Assembly (NCBI RefSeq): GCF_003610895.1
Contig: NZ_MCAS01000027.1
Span: forward strand, 1-64,000
Direction of reading: 5' to 3'
DNA: 64,000 nucleotides
From: Paraburkholderia fungorum
Lineage (GTDB): Bacteria > Pseudomonadota > Gammaproteobacteria > Burkholderiales > Burkholderiaceae
The position numbers and the translations under genes were made by a program. How positions within the stretch are numbered: the stretch's first letter is position 1; every line of letters begins with the position of its first letter. Positions 1 through 8,222 of the stretch are shown here, one piece after another. The notes under the pieces are model-generated. The model made no database searches. It was not told the DNA's origin and was given only the letters and a program-made list of their open reading frames with translations.

Positions 1-5
1 GCGGC

Positions 6-1235
6 GGATTCAACCGGTCGTTGCAACACCTCTGTTCCAATAGGGAAATGGAGAGTGGAGCACGATGGGACGACAAAGAAGACCGTGGTTGAACACCGCA
101 CAGAAGGCGGAAATCTGGAAGCTGTGGCGCGAGGGCGAGTCGCTGAGTGAAATCGCGCGGATGCTCGAGCGCCAGCCGAGTGCCGTTTATCACGTTGTGA
201 ACAGGAACGGCGGATTTTCCCCGCCCGTGCGCACACGATCTGCACGGGCACTGACGCTGGCCGAACGCGAGGAGATATCGCGGGGCCTTGTCGCAGGCGG
301 TACGATGGGCGAGATTGCGTTGCAACTGGGGCGCTCGAAATCGACCATCAGCCGGGAGATTTCGCGTAATGGCGGCAGCCACCGATATCGGGCGCACGAG
401 GCCGATGTGAACGCCTGGGAGCGTGCACGGCGGCCCAAGGTGTGTGCGTTGTCAGGCAATGCGCGGCTGCGCCGGCTGGTGGCGGCCAGACTCAAATTAA
501 AATGGGCCCCTGTACAGATAGCGGGATGGCTCAGGCGCGAGTTCCGGGTCAACAAGGACATGCAGATATCACACGAGACGATCTACCGGAGCCTGTTCAT
601 CCAGGCACGCGGGGTCCTTAAAAAGGAACTCGTCGAGCATCTTCGTACCAATCGTACGATGCGTCAGGCGAAGAGCGCCTCGGCAAGCGGGCAGAACAGG
701 GGCAGGATAATCGGGGCCGTGTCGATCAGCGAAAGACCGGCCGAAGTGGAAGACCGCGCGGTGCCCGGGCATTGGGAAGGCGATCTGCTGGCCGGTTCAG
801 ACAACACTTACATTGCCACGCTGGTGGAGCGGCACTCGCGCTACGTGATGCTGGTCAAGGTAGCGGGCAAGGACACGGCAAGCGTGGTTTCTGCCCTGAT
901 AAAACAGGTGAACAGGCTGCCAAAGGAACTGCGCGGCTCGCTCACATGGGACCGGGGCACGGAGATGGCGAGCCACAGGAACTTCACGGTTGCGACGGAC
1001 GTACAGGTGTATTTCTGCGATCCGCAAAGCCCGTGGCAACGAGGCAGTAACGAGAACACGAATGGCCTTCTACGCCAGTACTTCCCCAAAGGGGTCCCGG
1101 TGGACGGCTATTCGCAGGCAGAGCTGAACAAGGTTGCCGCGCGCCTGAACGGACGCCCCCGTCAGACCTTGCAATTTATGAACCCTGCTGAAAAACTCGC
1201 AGAAACGTTGGGTGTTGCATTGACCGGTTGAATCC
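6..1235 (+). mobile_element. IS30-family insertion sequence, complete
   Basis: About 1.23 kb bounded by terminal inverted repeats at 6-31 and 1210-1235. The two 26-bp ends match at about 23 positions after reverse-complementing (both begin GGATTCAACCGGTC). The single transposase gene fills the interior and its stop codon lies inside the right repeat, as in compact IS30 elements. No clear target duplication is visible. Only five bases of left flank are in the window, so the exact boundary could shift by a few bases. Confidence 0.88.
65..1231 (+). CDS. IS30-family transposase
   Basis: A 388-residue DDE transposase that moves the surrounding element by cut/copy-paste. Two helix-turn-helix stretches (about residues 12-45 and 64-101, the second containing STISREISRN) would bind the inverted repeats. 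A retroviral-integrase-like core follows. The catalytic triad is visible as D240 (GHWEGDL), D296 (WDRGTE) and E330 (NENTNG). The 33-residue spacing of the last two is the IS30 DD(33)E signature. The length is normal and the frame intact, so the element may be active. GTGGAGCACG just upstream supplies a weak Shine-Dalgarno sequence. Confidence 0.95.
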   Translation: MGRQRRPWLNTAQKAEIWKLWREGESLSEIARMLERQPSAVYHVVNRNGGFSPPVRTRSARALTLAEREEISRGLVAGGTMGEIALQLGRSKSTISREISRNGGSHRYRAHEADVNAWERARRPKVCALSGNARLRRLVAARLKLKWAPVQIAGWLRREFRVNKDMQISHETIYRSLFIQARGVLKKELVEHLRTNRTMRQAKSASASGQNRGRIIGAVSISERPAEVEDRAVPGHWEGDLLAGSDNTYIATLVERHSRYVMLVKVAGKDTASVVSALIKQVNRLPKELRGSLTWDRGTEMASHRNFTVATDVQVYFCDPQSPWQRGSNENTNGLLRQYFPKGVPVDGYSQAELNKVAARLNGRPRQTLQFMNPAEKLAETLGVALTG

Positions 1236-1251
1236 AAGGCCGCTTTCTTTG

Positions 1252-1284
1252 CTTATCTTTCTTTGCGGCGGCAAAGAAAGTAAG
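1252..1284. repeat. Palindromic repeat, long hairpin
   Basis: CTTTCTTTGC (1257-1266) pairs perfectly with GCAAAGAAAG (1271-1280) around a GGCG loop. The stem extends through CTTA/TAAG with one bulged base. It abuts the right end of the IS and opens the repeat block behind it. There is no T-tract on either strand, so it is a structural repeat more than a terminator. Confidence 0.6.
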
Positions 1285-1472
1285 TGCCGCCCCGCACAGG
1301 GGCAACACTAATGGACCAATAGCAAATCAAGGAAAGGCCAAAGAGTAAGTGCCGCCCCGCACAGGGGCAACGCTAATAATCCAATAACAAATCAAGGAAA
1401 GGCCAACGCCATAAAAGCACAAACAAAACAGACCATTAAGAAATCAAGGAAAGGCCAACGCCATAAAACCAC
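1281..1472. repeat. Imperfect tandem repeats, AT-richer block
   Basis: Two copies of a 65-bp unit start at 1281 and 1346 (each opens TAAGTGCCGCCCCGCACAGG and ends ATCAAGGAAAGGCC). A third, partial copy with AAATCAAGGAAAGGCCAACG begins at 1441. The stretch 1236-1521 has no gene. The block is noticeably richer in A than the surroundings and lies between the IS and the 3' end of hpaI. Confidence 0.7.
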
Positions 1473-1521
1473 AACCAAAGCGCCGCGCAGGCAAAACCCG
1501 CACCTCAGGGTGCCCCCAACT

Positions 1522-2325
1522 TCAATACCCGCCCTTCACAGGCGCAGCCATCACAGCAACTTTCTTATACGAGGCGGCCAGATCAGCCGCCGCCCGACTC
1601 AACAACCCAGTATCCGTCCCCACCGCAACGAAAGTCGCACCCGCCGCCAGATACTCCGAGGCAATCCCCGCGTCCGGTGCCAGGACGCCCGCCGCCTTAC
1701 CTGCATCCCGCACCTTCCTGATACCGTTGCAAATCGCCTCGCGCACACTCGCGTCGCCTGGCTTTCCCAACAATCCCATCGATGCACTCAAATCCGCCGG
1801 ACCAAAAAACACACCATCCACACCTTCCACTGCCGCAATCGCCGAAAGATTCTCCAACCCCTGCACAGTCTCCACCTGCACCAGCACACACAACTCATCG
1901 GCCGCGGTGTTCAGATAATCCGGTATCCGGTTCCATCGCGATGCCCGTGCCAACGCACTCCCCACGCCACGAATGCCCTGCGGTGGATAACGCGTCGCCG
2001 CGACAGCGTCGGCAGCCTGTTCCGCCGTATCGATCATCGGCAGCAACAACGTCTGCGCGCCAATGTCGAGCAGCTGCTTGATCAACGCGCTGTCGCTGCG
2101 CACCGGACGCACCACCGGATGCGATGCGTATGCCGCCACCGCCTGCAATTGCGTCAGCGTGCTCCGTACATCGTTCGGTGCGTGCTCGTTGTCGATCAAC
2201 AGCCAGTCGAACCCGGCCGTGGCCAGCAACTCGGTGACGTACGCATCGGCCAATGCCGCCCACAAACCAAATTGCGGTTTTCCCTCGGCCAGCGCACGCT
2301 TGAATGTGTTTTGCGGTAGTGACAT
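1522..2325 (-). CDS. hpaI: 4-hydroxy-2-oxoheptanedioate aldolase (HpaI)
   Basis: Class II, divalent-metal aldolase of the HpcH/HpaI family that splits 4-hydroxy-2-oxoheptanedioate into pyruvate and succinic semialdehyde. This is the last step of homoprotocatechuate degradation in the cytoplasm. The protein shows the family landmarks FGLWAALAD, the metal-site glutamate in LVQVETVQG and the aspartate in FFGPADLS. Its length of about 267 residues is normal. It is the last gene of the minus-strand hpa operon. A GTG at 2334 directly after the hpaH stop could also start it, adding three residues. I prefer the ATG at 2325. Confidence 0.93.
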   Translation of the reverse strand: MSLPQNTFKRALAEGKPQFGLWAALADAYVTELLATAGFDWLLIDNEHAPNDVRSTLTQLQAVAAYASHPVVRPVRSDSALIKQLLDIGAQTLLLPMIDTAEQAADAVAATRYPPQGIRGVGSALARASRWNRIPDYLNTAADELCVLVQVETVQGLENLSAIAAVEGVDGVFFGPADLSASMGLLGKPGDASVREAICNGIRKVRDAGKAAGVLAPDAGIASEYLAAGATFVAVGTDTGLLSRAAADLAASYKKVAVMAAPVKGGY

Positions 2326-2334
2326 GTCGCCCAC

Positions 2335-3138
2335 TCAGATGAAATTCAAACCAATCCCGCCCAGCGGACCATAGTCGACATGGAAGGTGTCGCCCGCCCG
2401 CGCGGGAATCGGGCTCGTGAACGAGCCGCTCAGAATCACGTCGTTCGCGTTCAGGACTTCGTCGTAGGGCGCGATCTTGTTGGCGAGCCATGCAACGCCG
2501 GTCGCCGGGTGGTTCAGCACCGCCGCGGCGAGGCCGCTTTCTTCCACCGCGCCGTTCTTGTAAAGCAACGCACCAACCCAGCGAAGGTCGACGTCCAGCG
2601 GACGCACCGGACGACCGCCCAATACGATCCCCGCGTTGGCCGCGAAGTCGGAGATGGTGTCGTAGACCTTGCGCGGCGCTTTTGTCTCGCGGTCGAATTG
2701 CTCGATGCGTGCGTCGATAATCTCGACAGCCGGCGTCACGTAGGCAGTGGCGTCCAGCACATCGAATAGCGTGACACCCGGGCCCTTCAGGGGCTTGCTC
2801 AGCACGAAGGCCAGTTCGACCTCCACGCGCGGCGAAATAAAGCGGTCGGCGCGGATGTCCTGGCCGGCTTCAATGAACATGCTGTCGAGCAGCGGCGCGT
2901 AGTCGGGTTCGTCGATCTGCGACGAACGCTGCATCGCCCGCGAAGTCAGGCCGATCTTGCGGCCCTTGATCACGTGTCCTTCAGCGAGTTTGAGCTTCAC
3001 CCACTCGCGCTGGATCGCGTAACCGTCCTGGACGGTCATCCCGGGATATCTTGCCGAGAAGTGGCGCAGTTGGGTGCGCGTTTTCTCGGCGTTGTCGAGT
3101 TCCGCGGCAAGGTCGCGGATTGTCTGTTCGTCTAGCAT
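2335..3138 (-). CDS. hpaH: 2-oxo-hept-4-ene-1,7-dioate hydratase (HpaH)
   Basis: Hydratase of the MhpD/2-oxopent-4-enoate hydratase family that adds water to 2-oxo-hept-4-ene-1,7-dioate to give the HpaI substrate. The 267-residue protein has the typical EVELAFVLSKPL metal-binding segment and the KIGLTSRAMQ motif near residue 62. Its stop codon is directly adjacent to the hpaI start region, which shows tight coupling. A GAGAATCC stretch precedes the ATG. Confidence 0.93.
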   Translation of the reverse strand: MLDEQTIRDLAAELDNAEKTRTQLRHFSARYPGMTVQDGYAIQREWVKLKLAEGHVIKGRKIGLTSRAMQRSSQIDEPDYAPLLDSMFIEAGQDIRADRFISPRVEVELAFVLSKPLKGPGVTLFDVLDATAYVTPAVEIIDARIEQFDRETKAPRKVYDTISDFAANAGIVLGGRPVRPLDVDLRWVGALLYKNGAVEESGLAAAVLNHPATGVAWLANKIAPYDEVLNANDVILSGSFTSPIPARAGDTFHVDYGPLGGIGLNFI

Positions 3139-3182
3139 GATGGATTCTCTATGAGCGGCTGCCGCGCCCAGCTACCGGGTCG

Positions 3183-3275
3183 GAATATCAGGCCGGAGCG
3201 TCAAGCCCAGGTCCTGGGCCCAAATCTCAGGTCGAGGTTTGAGGCTCATGCCTCTAGCCCAGGTATCAGGCCTTA
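3183..3275. repeat. 39-bp quasi-repeat with internal palindromes between hpaF and hpaH
   Basis: About 2.4 degenerate copies of a 39-bp unit starting near 3185 and 3223, with a truncated copy at 3264. Each begins A/GT-TCAGG and ends AGCCCAGG. The perfect palindrome GCCCAGGTCCTGGGC is at 3205-3219 and GAGGCTCATGCCTC is at 3241-3254. The last copy overlaps the hpaF stop codon. The unit length is 13 codons. Confidence 0.5.
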
Positions 3276-3664
3276 AGCCGTGCGTGCAAATTGTTGTGTT
3301 TCCACGTGCCCGATTCGCTGAATTCACTGATTTCCAGTGACAGCGCGAGGCCGTGCTTTTCAAACTCGGCGGCGAAGTGCTGTTTGATCACGTCAAACAG
3401 CGCGTCTCCGGTCGCCTTCCTGGCCGCGTCCGAGCGGCCTGCGCCGATCTTCAGGCTTGCGTGCAGGAAGGCGGCGTCGGCCCGGCCATCCGCAATGCTG
3501 TACTGCTCGCAGCGCAAGGCGCGCACGCGGATGCCGCCAAGCGGATAAATGCGTTGTTCGTTCTCGCGTTGTGCGTCGAGGCATTGAGCGAGCGATGTGC
3601 ACAGCCGCCCGATGCTGTCTTCATCAGCAAGATTGGCGCTGTATTCGAGTGTCAAATGCGGCAC
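3266..3664 (-). CDS. hpaF: 5-carboxymethyl-2-hydroxymuconate delta-isomerase (HpaF)
   Basis: Small isomerase of the CHMI/tautomerase superfamily that shifts the double bond of 5-carboxymethyl-2-hydroxymuconate, the substrate of the HpaG decarboxylase. After removal of the initiator methionine the chain starts PHLTLEYS, which exposes the catalytic N-terminal proline. The 132-residue length fits. The start is a GTG at 3664 preceded by an excellent AAGGAG. It lies 21 bases downstream of hpaD in the same operon. Confidence 0.93.
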   Translation of the reverse strand: MPHLTLEYSANLADEDSIGRLCTSLAQCLDAQRENEQRIYPLGGIRVRALRCEQYSIADGRADAAFLHASLKIGAGRSDAARKATGDALFDVIKQHFAAEFEKHGLALSLEISEFSESGTWKHNNLHARLKA

Positions 3665-3685
3665 GGCAGGCTCCTTTCTCAGGAT

Positions 3686-4549
3686 TTAAGCGGGCAGGGG
3701 TGTCACGGGGAAGATCGCATTGATCTGGCCGGTGCCTGAACTGCCGAAATACGGCGTGACGACTTCCACCTTGCCCTCGTAACGATCCCAGCCGAGCGCG
3801 CCGAGCAGCATCGCGGTGTCGTGCATGCCGCCTTCGCCCCAGCATTTCTCGTTATAGAGCGGCAGCATCTCGCAGAAGGTCTTCCAGTCGCCGGCTTCCC
3901 ATAACTCGACCACCTTGCGGTCCATCTGTTCGAGAAACGGGCTCCACACCTTGTGCATGAACTGCTCGGCGGTGCCATTGTCGGCGAAGTGATGGCTCAA
4001 CGAACCGCTCGCCAGAATCGCCACGGTGCCGTCGTAACGTTCCTCGATGGCCTTGCGCACGGCAAGGCCGAAGCGCGCGCTGGTTTCGAGTTCATGCCAC
4101 ATGCACCAGCCGGATACCGATACGGTCTTGAAGTGCTGGTCGCCGTTCATATAGCGCATCGGCACCAGCGTGCCGTACTCGAGTTCGAGCGTGGTCTCGC
4201 TGTGCGCGCGGCTTTTGACGCCCATTTCATTGGCGACTTCCGCAATCAGATTGCCGAGTCCGACATTGCCGGGGTACGCGTACGGCATGTTCTTGATGAA
4301 GTGCGGCAGTTCGTTGCTCGTATAGACGCCCTCGAAATTCGGCGCGCAATTGATGTGGTACTCGCTGTTCACGAGCCAATGCACGTCGAACACGACGATC
4401 GTATCCACGCCCAGTTCGCGGCAGCGCCGGCCGATTTCATGATGGCCGTCGATCGCAGCCTGACGGCAGCCTTTGTGCGGACCGTCAAGTTCGGACAGAT
4501 ACAACGACGGAACGTGAGTGATTTTTGCTGCCAACGCGAGTTTGCCCAT
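3686..4549 (-). CDS. hpaD: 3,4-dihydroxyphenylacetate 2,3-dioxygenase (HpaD)
   Basis: Extradiol ring-cleavage dioxygenase that opens homoprotocatechuate to 5-carboxymethyl-2-hydroxymuconate semialdehyde. The 287-residue sequence follows the LigB-type (class III, Fe(II)) HpaD of E. coli closely: it starts MGKLALAAKITHVPS and contains FDVHWLVNSEYHINC and LASGSLSH. The histidines in ITHVPS and DVHWL are the expected iron ligands. The in-frame sequence further upstream is not homologous, and AGGAGATCGCG sits right before this ATG, so the shorter start is right. Confidence 0.95.
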   Translation of the reverse strand: MGKLALAAKITHVPSLYLSELDGPHKGCRQAAIDGHHEIGRRCRELGVDTIVVFDVHWLVNSEYHINCAPNFEGVYTSNELPHFIKNMPYAYPGNVGLGNLIAEVANEMGVKSRAHSETTLELEYGTLVPMRYMNGDQHFKTVSVSGWCMWHELETSARFGLAVRKAIEERYDGTVAILASGSLSHHFADNGTAEQFMHKVWSPFLEQMDRKVVELWEAGDWKTFCEMLPLYNEKCWGEGGMHDTAMLLGALGWDRYEGKVEVVTPYFGSSGTGQINAIFPVTPLPA

Positions 4550-4610
4550 CGCGATCTCCTGTTCTGTGTGGCGCGAGGCCTGCTGGCCCCGCGCGCCATG
4601 GCGGCGCGTG

Positions 4611-6068
4611 TCAGGCGCCCCAGTGCGGAATATGATGCGAGCCGAGCGAGACACACACGTTCTTCGGTTCGAGGAACACCTCGTAGCTCCACGTACCGCC
4701 TTCGCGGCCCACGCCCGATGCCTTGGTGCCGCCGAACGGCTGGCGCAGATCGCGCACGTTCTGGCTGTTGACGAAGCACATGCCGGCCTGGACTGCGGCG
4801 GCGACGCGCAAGGCGCGACCGGTGCTCTCGGTCCAGATGTAGCTCGACAAGCCGTAGGAGATGTCGTTGGCGAGTTTGATCGCGTCGGCTTCGTCTTCGA
4901 ACGGAATCAGGCAGGCAACCGGGCCGAAGATTTCTTCCTGGGCGATCCGCATGCGATTGTCGACGTCGACGAACACCGTTGGCTGAACGAAATTACCTTT
5001 GCGCATGGCGTCAGGCAAATCCGGCGTGTCGAGTCCGCCGCACGCGAGCGTGGCGCCTTCTTTCGGACCCAGTTCGATATAGCTGCGAACCTTGGCCAGA
5101 TGCCCCTGGCTGATCATCGGGCCGACGATCGTGCTGTCGGCCAGCGGATCGCCCACGCTCAGGCGTTTTGCGCGTTCGATGAAACGTTCGGCAAAGCGCG
5201 CGTAAATCGAGCGTTGCACCAGAATCCGCGAACCGGCCGTGCAGCGCTCGCCGTTGTTCGAGAAGATCATGAACACGGCGGCGTCGAGCGCGCGTTCGAA
5301 ATCGGCGTCGTCGAAAATCACGAACGGCGATTTGCCGCCCAGTTCCATCGAAAACTTCTTCAGGCCCGCGGTTTGCACGATACGGTTGCCGGTTGCCGTG
5401 GAACCGGTGAACGACACCGCATGCACGTCCGGATGCGCCACCAGCGGTTCGCCGGTGTCCTTGCCGAAGCCGTGCACGACGTTCAGCACGCCGGCGGGAA
5501 TGCCGGCTTCGAGCGCGAGATTGCCGAGCATCGAGGCGGTCAGCGGCGACAGTTCGCTCATCTTCAACACGGCGGTATTGCCGAACGCGAGACAGGGGGC
5601 CACTTTCCACGTCGCGGTCATGAACGGCACGTTCCAGGGCGAGATCAGCGCGCAGACGCCAACCGGGTGGAACAGCGTGTAGTTCAGGTGCGTATCGGTG
5701 GGATACGTATGACCGTCGACGCGCGTGCACATCTCCGCAAAATAGCTGAAGTTGTCGGCGGCGCGCGGCACAAGTTGCTTGCGCGTCTGCGAGATCGTCT
5801 GGCCGGTGTCCCTGGTTTCGGTCTCCGAGATTTCCGGCACGTTCTTCGCGATCAACTCGCCGAGCTTGCGAATGGCTTTTGCGCGTTCTGCCGCGGGCTT
5901 GCCGGCCCATGCGGGAAACGCTTCCTTAGCCGCGCGCACGGCGGCGTCGACTTCCTGCGCACCGCCGCGCGCCACTTCCGCAAGCACCTCTTGCGTGGCC
6001 GGATTGACGGTTTCGAAGTAGTCGTTCGCGGCGCTCGATTTGCCGTTGATCAGATGTTCGATTCGCAT
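4611..6068 (-). CDS. hpaE: 5-carboxymethyl-2-hydroxymuconate semialdehyde dehydrogenase (HpaE)
   Basis: NAD-dependent aldehyde dehydrogenase that oxidises the ring-cleavage product of HpaD to the dicarboxylate used by HpaF. The 485-residue protein has the Rossmann-fold SPWNVPF motif (about residues 143-149), FTGSTATG (220-227), the general base E242 in MELGGKSP and the nucleophile C276 in NNGERCTAG. AAGGACAAGGCA precedes the ATG. It sits between hpaG2 (29 bases) and hpaD (61 bases). Confidence 0.94.
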   Translation of the reverse strand: MRIEHLINGKSSAANDYFETVNPATQEVLAEVARGGAQEVDAAVRAAKEAFPAWAGKPAAERAKAIRKLGELIAKNVPEISETETRDTGQTISQTRKQLVPRAADNFSYFAEMCTRVDGHTYPTDTHLNYTLFHPVGVCALISPWNVPFMTATWKVAPCLAFGNTAVLKMSELSPLTASMLGNLALEAGIPAGVLNVVHGFGKDTGEPLVAHPDVHAVSFTGSTATGNRIVQTAGLKKFSMELGGKSPFVIFDDADFERALDAAVFMIFSNNGERCTAGSRILVQRSIYARFAERFIERAKRLSVGDPLADSTIVGPMISQGHLAKVRSYIELGPKEGATLACGGLDTPDLPDAMRKGNFVQPTVFVDVDNRMRIAQEEIFGPVACLIPFEDEADAIKLANDISYGLSSYIWTESTGRALRVAAAVQAGMCFVNSQNVRDLRQPFGGTKASGVGREGGTWSYEVFLEPKNVCVSLGSHHIPHWGA

Positions 6069-6097
6069 TGCCTTGTCCTTTCTCTTTTCACTGACGA

Positions 6098-6856
6098 TCA
6101 GGCGCGGCCGAAGTCCGCGTCCGATGCAATCGTATTGACGAGACGGCCAAGGCCGTCGATTTCACAGACCACTTCGTCGCCCGCATTGACGTTGACAATG
6201 CCTTCCGGCGTGCCGGTCAGAATCACGTCGCCGGGTGCGAGCGTCATAAAGCTGCTCAGGTATTCGATCAACGCGGGGATATCGGTGACGAGATCGCGCG
6301 TGTTGCCGTGTTGCTGCCGCGTGCCGTTCACGAAGGTGCGCAATTCGAGTTGCGTGACGTCTTTGACGTCGGCCGCATCGACGAACCAGGGGCCGAGCAC
6401 CGTGCCGCCGTCGCGATTCTTCACGCGCAGGTTGGGGCGGTAGTAGTTTTCCAGGTAGTCGCGGATCGCGTAGTCGTTGGCGATCATGTAGCCGGCCACG
6501 TGCTGCATGGCGTTTTCGCGCTTGACGTTCTGCGCGGTTTGGCCGATCACGACAGCCAGTTCGCACTCGTAGTGCATGAAGGTGACGTCGGCGGGGCGGC
6601 GGGTGAAGCCGCGATGACCGATTACGGTGCCCGGGCCCTTGAGAAAGACCAGCGGTTCTTCCTGTTTGTTGAACTGCAATTCCTTGGCATGTTCGGCATA
6701 GTTCAGGCCGAGCGCGAAGATCGTGCCGACCTCGATCGGTGCGAGCCACACCACTTCATCCTCACGGCGCACACGGCCGTCGGCGAGGCGTACGCCCTGG
6801 GCGTCCGGGTAGGCTTCGTGAATCGCGCCTGCATAGGCAACGCGGCCGCGCATCAT
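6098..6856 (-). CDS. hpaG2: Homoprotocatechuate bifunctional isomerase/decarboxylase, C-terminal subunit (HpaG2)
   Basis: Fumarylacetoacetate-hydrolase-fold subunit that decarboxylates 5-oxopent-3-ene-1,2,5-tricarboxylate. ALGLNYAEHAKE opens the FAH domain. YECELAVVIG carries the metal-binding acidic residues, and GDVILTGTPEG is the usual C-terminal signature. In E. coli the two halves form one chain. Here they are separate genes with an ATGA start/stop overlap at 6853-6856, so translational coupling is likely. Confidence 0.92.
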   Translation of the reverse strand: MMRGRVAYAGAIHEAYPDAQGVRLADGRVRREDEVVWLAPIEVGTIFALGLNYAEHAKELQFNKQEEPLVFLKGPGTVIGHRGFTRRPADVTFMHYECELAVVIGQTAQNVKRENAMQHVAGYMIANDYAIRDYLENYYRPNLRVKNRDGGTVLGPWFVDAADVKDVTQLELRTFVNGTRQQHGNTRDLVTDIPALIEYLSSFMTLAPGDVILTGTPEGIVNVNAGDEVVCEIDGLGRLVNTIASDADFGRA

Positions 6857-7626
6857 GGTTGTTCTCCAGCGTGTTCTTTTGCACCGACAAACGACACCTC
6901 GAGCGGCGGTAATCCGCCGATCGACAGTGTGGCCGTGTCGCCGACATGAGCCACCGGCGAACCATGAGGCACGCCGAGCGTAATGACGTCGCCGGCATTG
7001 AGTGTCATGAAATCGGTTACATCCGCAATCAGTTGCGCCACGTTGCGTACCGACGACGCGGTGTTGGCGGTAAAGACTTCACGTCCGCCAAGCGCAACCT
7101 CGATGCTCAGGGCGTCAGGCGCAGCAACGTGACGGGCGGCCGCCACTGCCGGTCCGATCACGCAGAAGCCGTCCCGGGCCCGGAACCGTACCGAGGGCCG
7201 GTATACGCTCGCGTGCGGCACGCTCAGATCGGCGACCAGCGTGTAGCCGGCGATGTAGCCGAACGCCTCGCTCGCGCCGACGCGCGTGGCGGTGCGTCCG
7301 ATCACGATACCCAGCGAAGCGCCCACTTCCACACCCAATGCATTGTCAGGCACGACAACGCGCGCGCGATGACCGGCGAGCGTATTGCGCGGCTTCAGAT
7401 AGAGAATGGGGGCCTTCGGCGGCGCTTTGTACGGAGCGGCATGCACCGCCTCGCCCAGGGCTTGCAGGGCGGCGCGGTCGTTCAGCAGGGTTCCGTACAC
7501 GGCGCCGGAAACGGGAGCGCGACAGGCCACGCCGCGCGCCAGCAGCGCGGCAACGGTTTGCGCGTCCACGTCGCGAGGCAGCGCGTCGCCTTCGGGATGC
7601 AGCAGGTAATCGGCAAGTGCAAACAT
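6853..7626 (-). CDS. hpaG1: Homoprotocatechuate bifunctional isomerase/decarboxylase, N-terminal subunit (HpaG1)
   Basis: First gene of the operon and partner of HpaG2, also FAH-fold (AGHRARVVVPDN, GVEVGASLGIVIG, GDVITLGVPHGSP). It is about 257 residues from the ATG at 7626. An upstream in-frame start would read through the promoter and operator and is rejected. The region between its ATG and hpaR holds the operon promoter. The N-terminal MFALADYLLHPEGD is typical of Burkholderia HpaG1. Confidence 0.9.
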   Translation of the reverse strand: MFALADYLLHPEGDALPRDVDAQTVAALLARGVACRAPVSGAVYGTLLNDRAALQALGEAVHAAPYKAPPKAPILYLKPRNTLAGHRARVVVPDNALGVEVGASLGIVIGRTATRVGASEAFGYIAGYTLVADLSVPHASVYRPSVRFRARDGFCVIGPAVAAARHVAAPDALSIEVALGGREVFTANTASSVRNVAQLIADVTDFMTLNAGDVITLGVPHGSPVAHVGDTATLSIGGLPPLEVSFVGAKEHAGEQP

Positions 7627-7651
7627 AAATCTGTTGTCTCTCGGAGAAAAC

Positions 7652-7665
7652 ACTAACATGTTAGT
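7652..7665. promoter_or_regulatory. Candidate HpaR operator, perfect palindrome
   Basis: ACTAACATGTTAGT is a perfect 14-bp palindrome in the hpaG1-hpaR intergenic region. It lies immediately downstream of the hpaG1 -10 box, where a MarR-type repressor would block transcription. Assignment to HpaR is inference from position and symmetry. Confidence 0.72.
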
Positions 7666-7695
7666 AGTATTGCGCTTGATATCATCTACGGTCAA
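7666..7695 (-). promoter_or_regulatory. hpaG1-G2-E-D-F-H-I promoter
   Basis: On the minus strand TTGACC (7690-7695) and AATACT (7666-7671) are separated by 18 bases, about 40 bases upstream of the hpaG1 start. This is a good sigma-70 match that abuts the palindrome at 7652-7665. Confidence 0.65.
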
Positions 7696-7760
7696 TAGCC
7701 TGTCGGCTGATTGCGGGTTTTCCCTTAAGCTTCGACGGCTGCTTTTAACTATCTTCCGCC

Positions 7761-8213
7761 ATGTCCGCTTCTGCTTCTATCCGAGTTTTGCATCGCAATC
7801 TGCCGATGTTGTTGCTGCGCGCCAGAGAAAAAATGATGGAGCGTTTCCGCCCCCTGATTACCGCGCACGGGCTGACCGAACAGCAGTGGCGCGTGATTCG
7901 CGCGCTCAATGAGCACGGCCCGATGGAGCCGCGCCATATCTCCGACATCTGCACGATTTCCAGTCCGAGCATGGCCGGCGTGCTCGCGCGCATGGAGAGC
8001 ATGGAACTGGTGACGAAGGAGCGTTTCGCGGAAGACCAGCGCCGCGTGCTGGTCTCGCTCACCGATACGAGCGTGGAACTGGTGCGCGTGATCTCGAAGG
8101 ATCTCGAAGCGCACTATCGCGAGCTGGAGCGCAAAGTAGGGCCGGAAATCGTCGAGCGCGTGTATCGCGCGGTCGACGATCTGCTTGCCGGCCTGGAAGA
8201 GGAGGACGAGTGA
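7761..8213 (+). CDS. hpaR: MarR-family repressor of homoprotocatechuate operon (HpaR)
   Basis: A 150-residue winged-helix regulator divergent from hpaG1, the standard arrangement for HpaR. It is expected to repress the operon until an aromatic acid binds. The recognition region ISSPSMAGVLARMESMELV and the wing FAEDQRRVLVSLT are typical MarR features, and the N-terminal RNLPMLLLRAREKMM matches the HpaR subgroup. There is no convincing Shine-Dalgarno sequence before the ATG. The gene converges on the next gene with a nine-base gap. Confidence 0.9.
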   Translation: MSASASIRVLHRNLPMLLLRAREKMMERFRPLITAHGLTEQQWRVIRALNEHGPMEPRHISDICTISSPSMAGVLARMESMELVTKERFAEDQRRVLVSLTDTSVELVRVISKDLEAHYRELERKVGPEIVERVYRAVDDLLAGLEEEDE

Positions 8214-8222
8214 AGCAGCCGC

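Noticed and set aside
4518..6443. 641-codon plus-strand open frame over hpaD-hpaE-hpaG2
   Set aside because: It covers parts of three clear minus-strand genes of one operon and encodes no recognisable domain.
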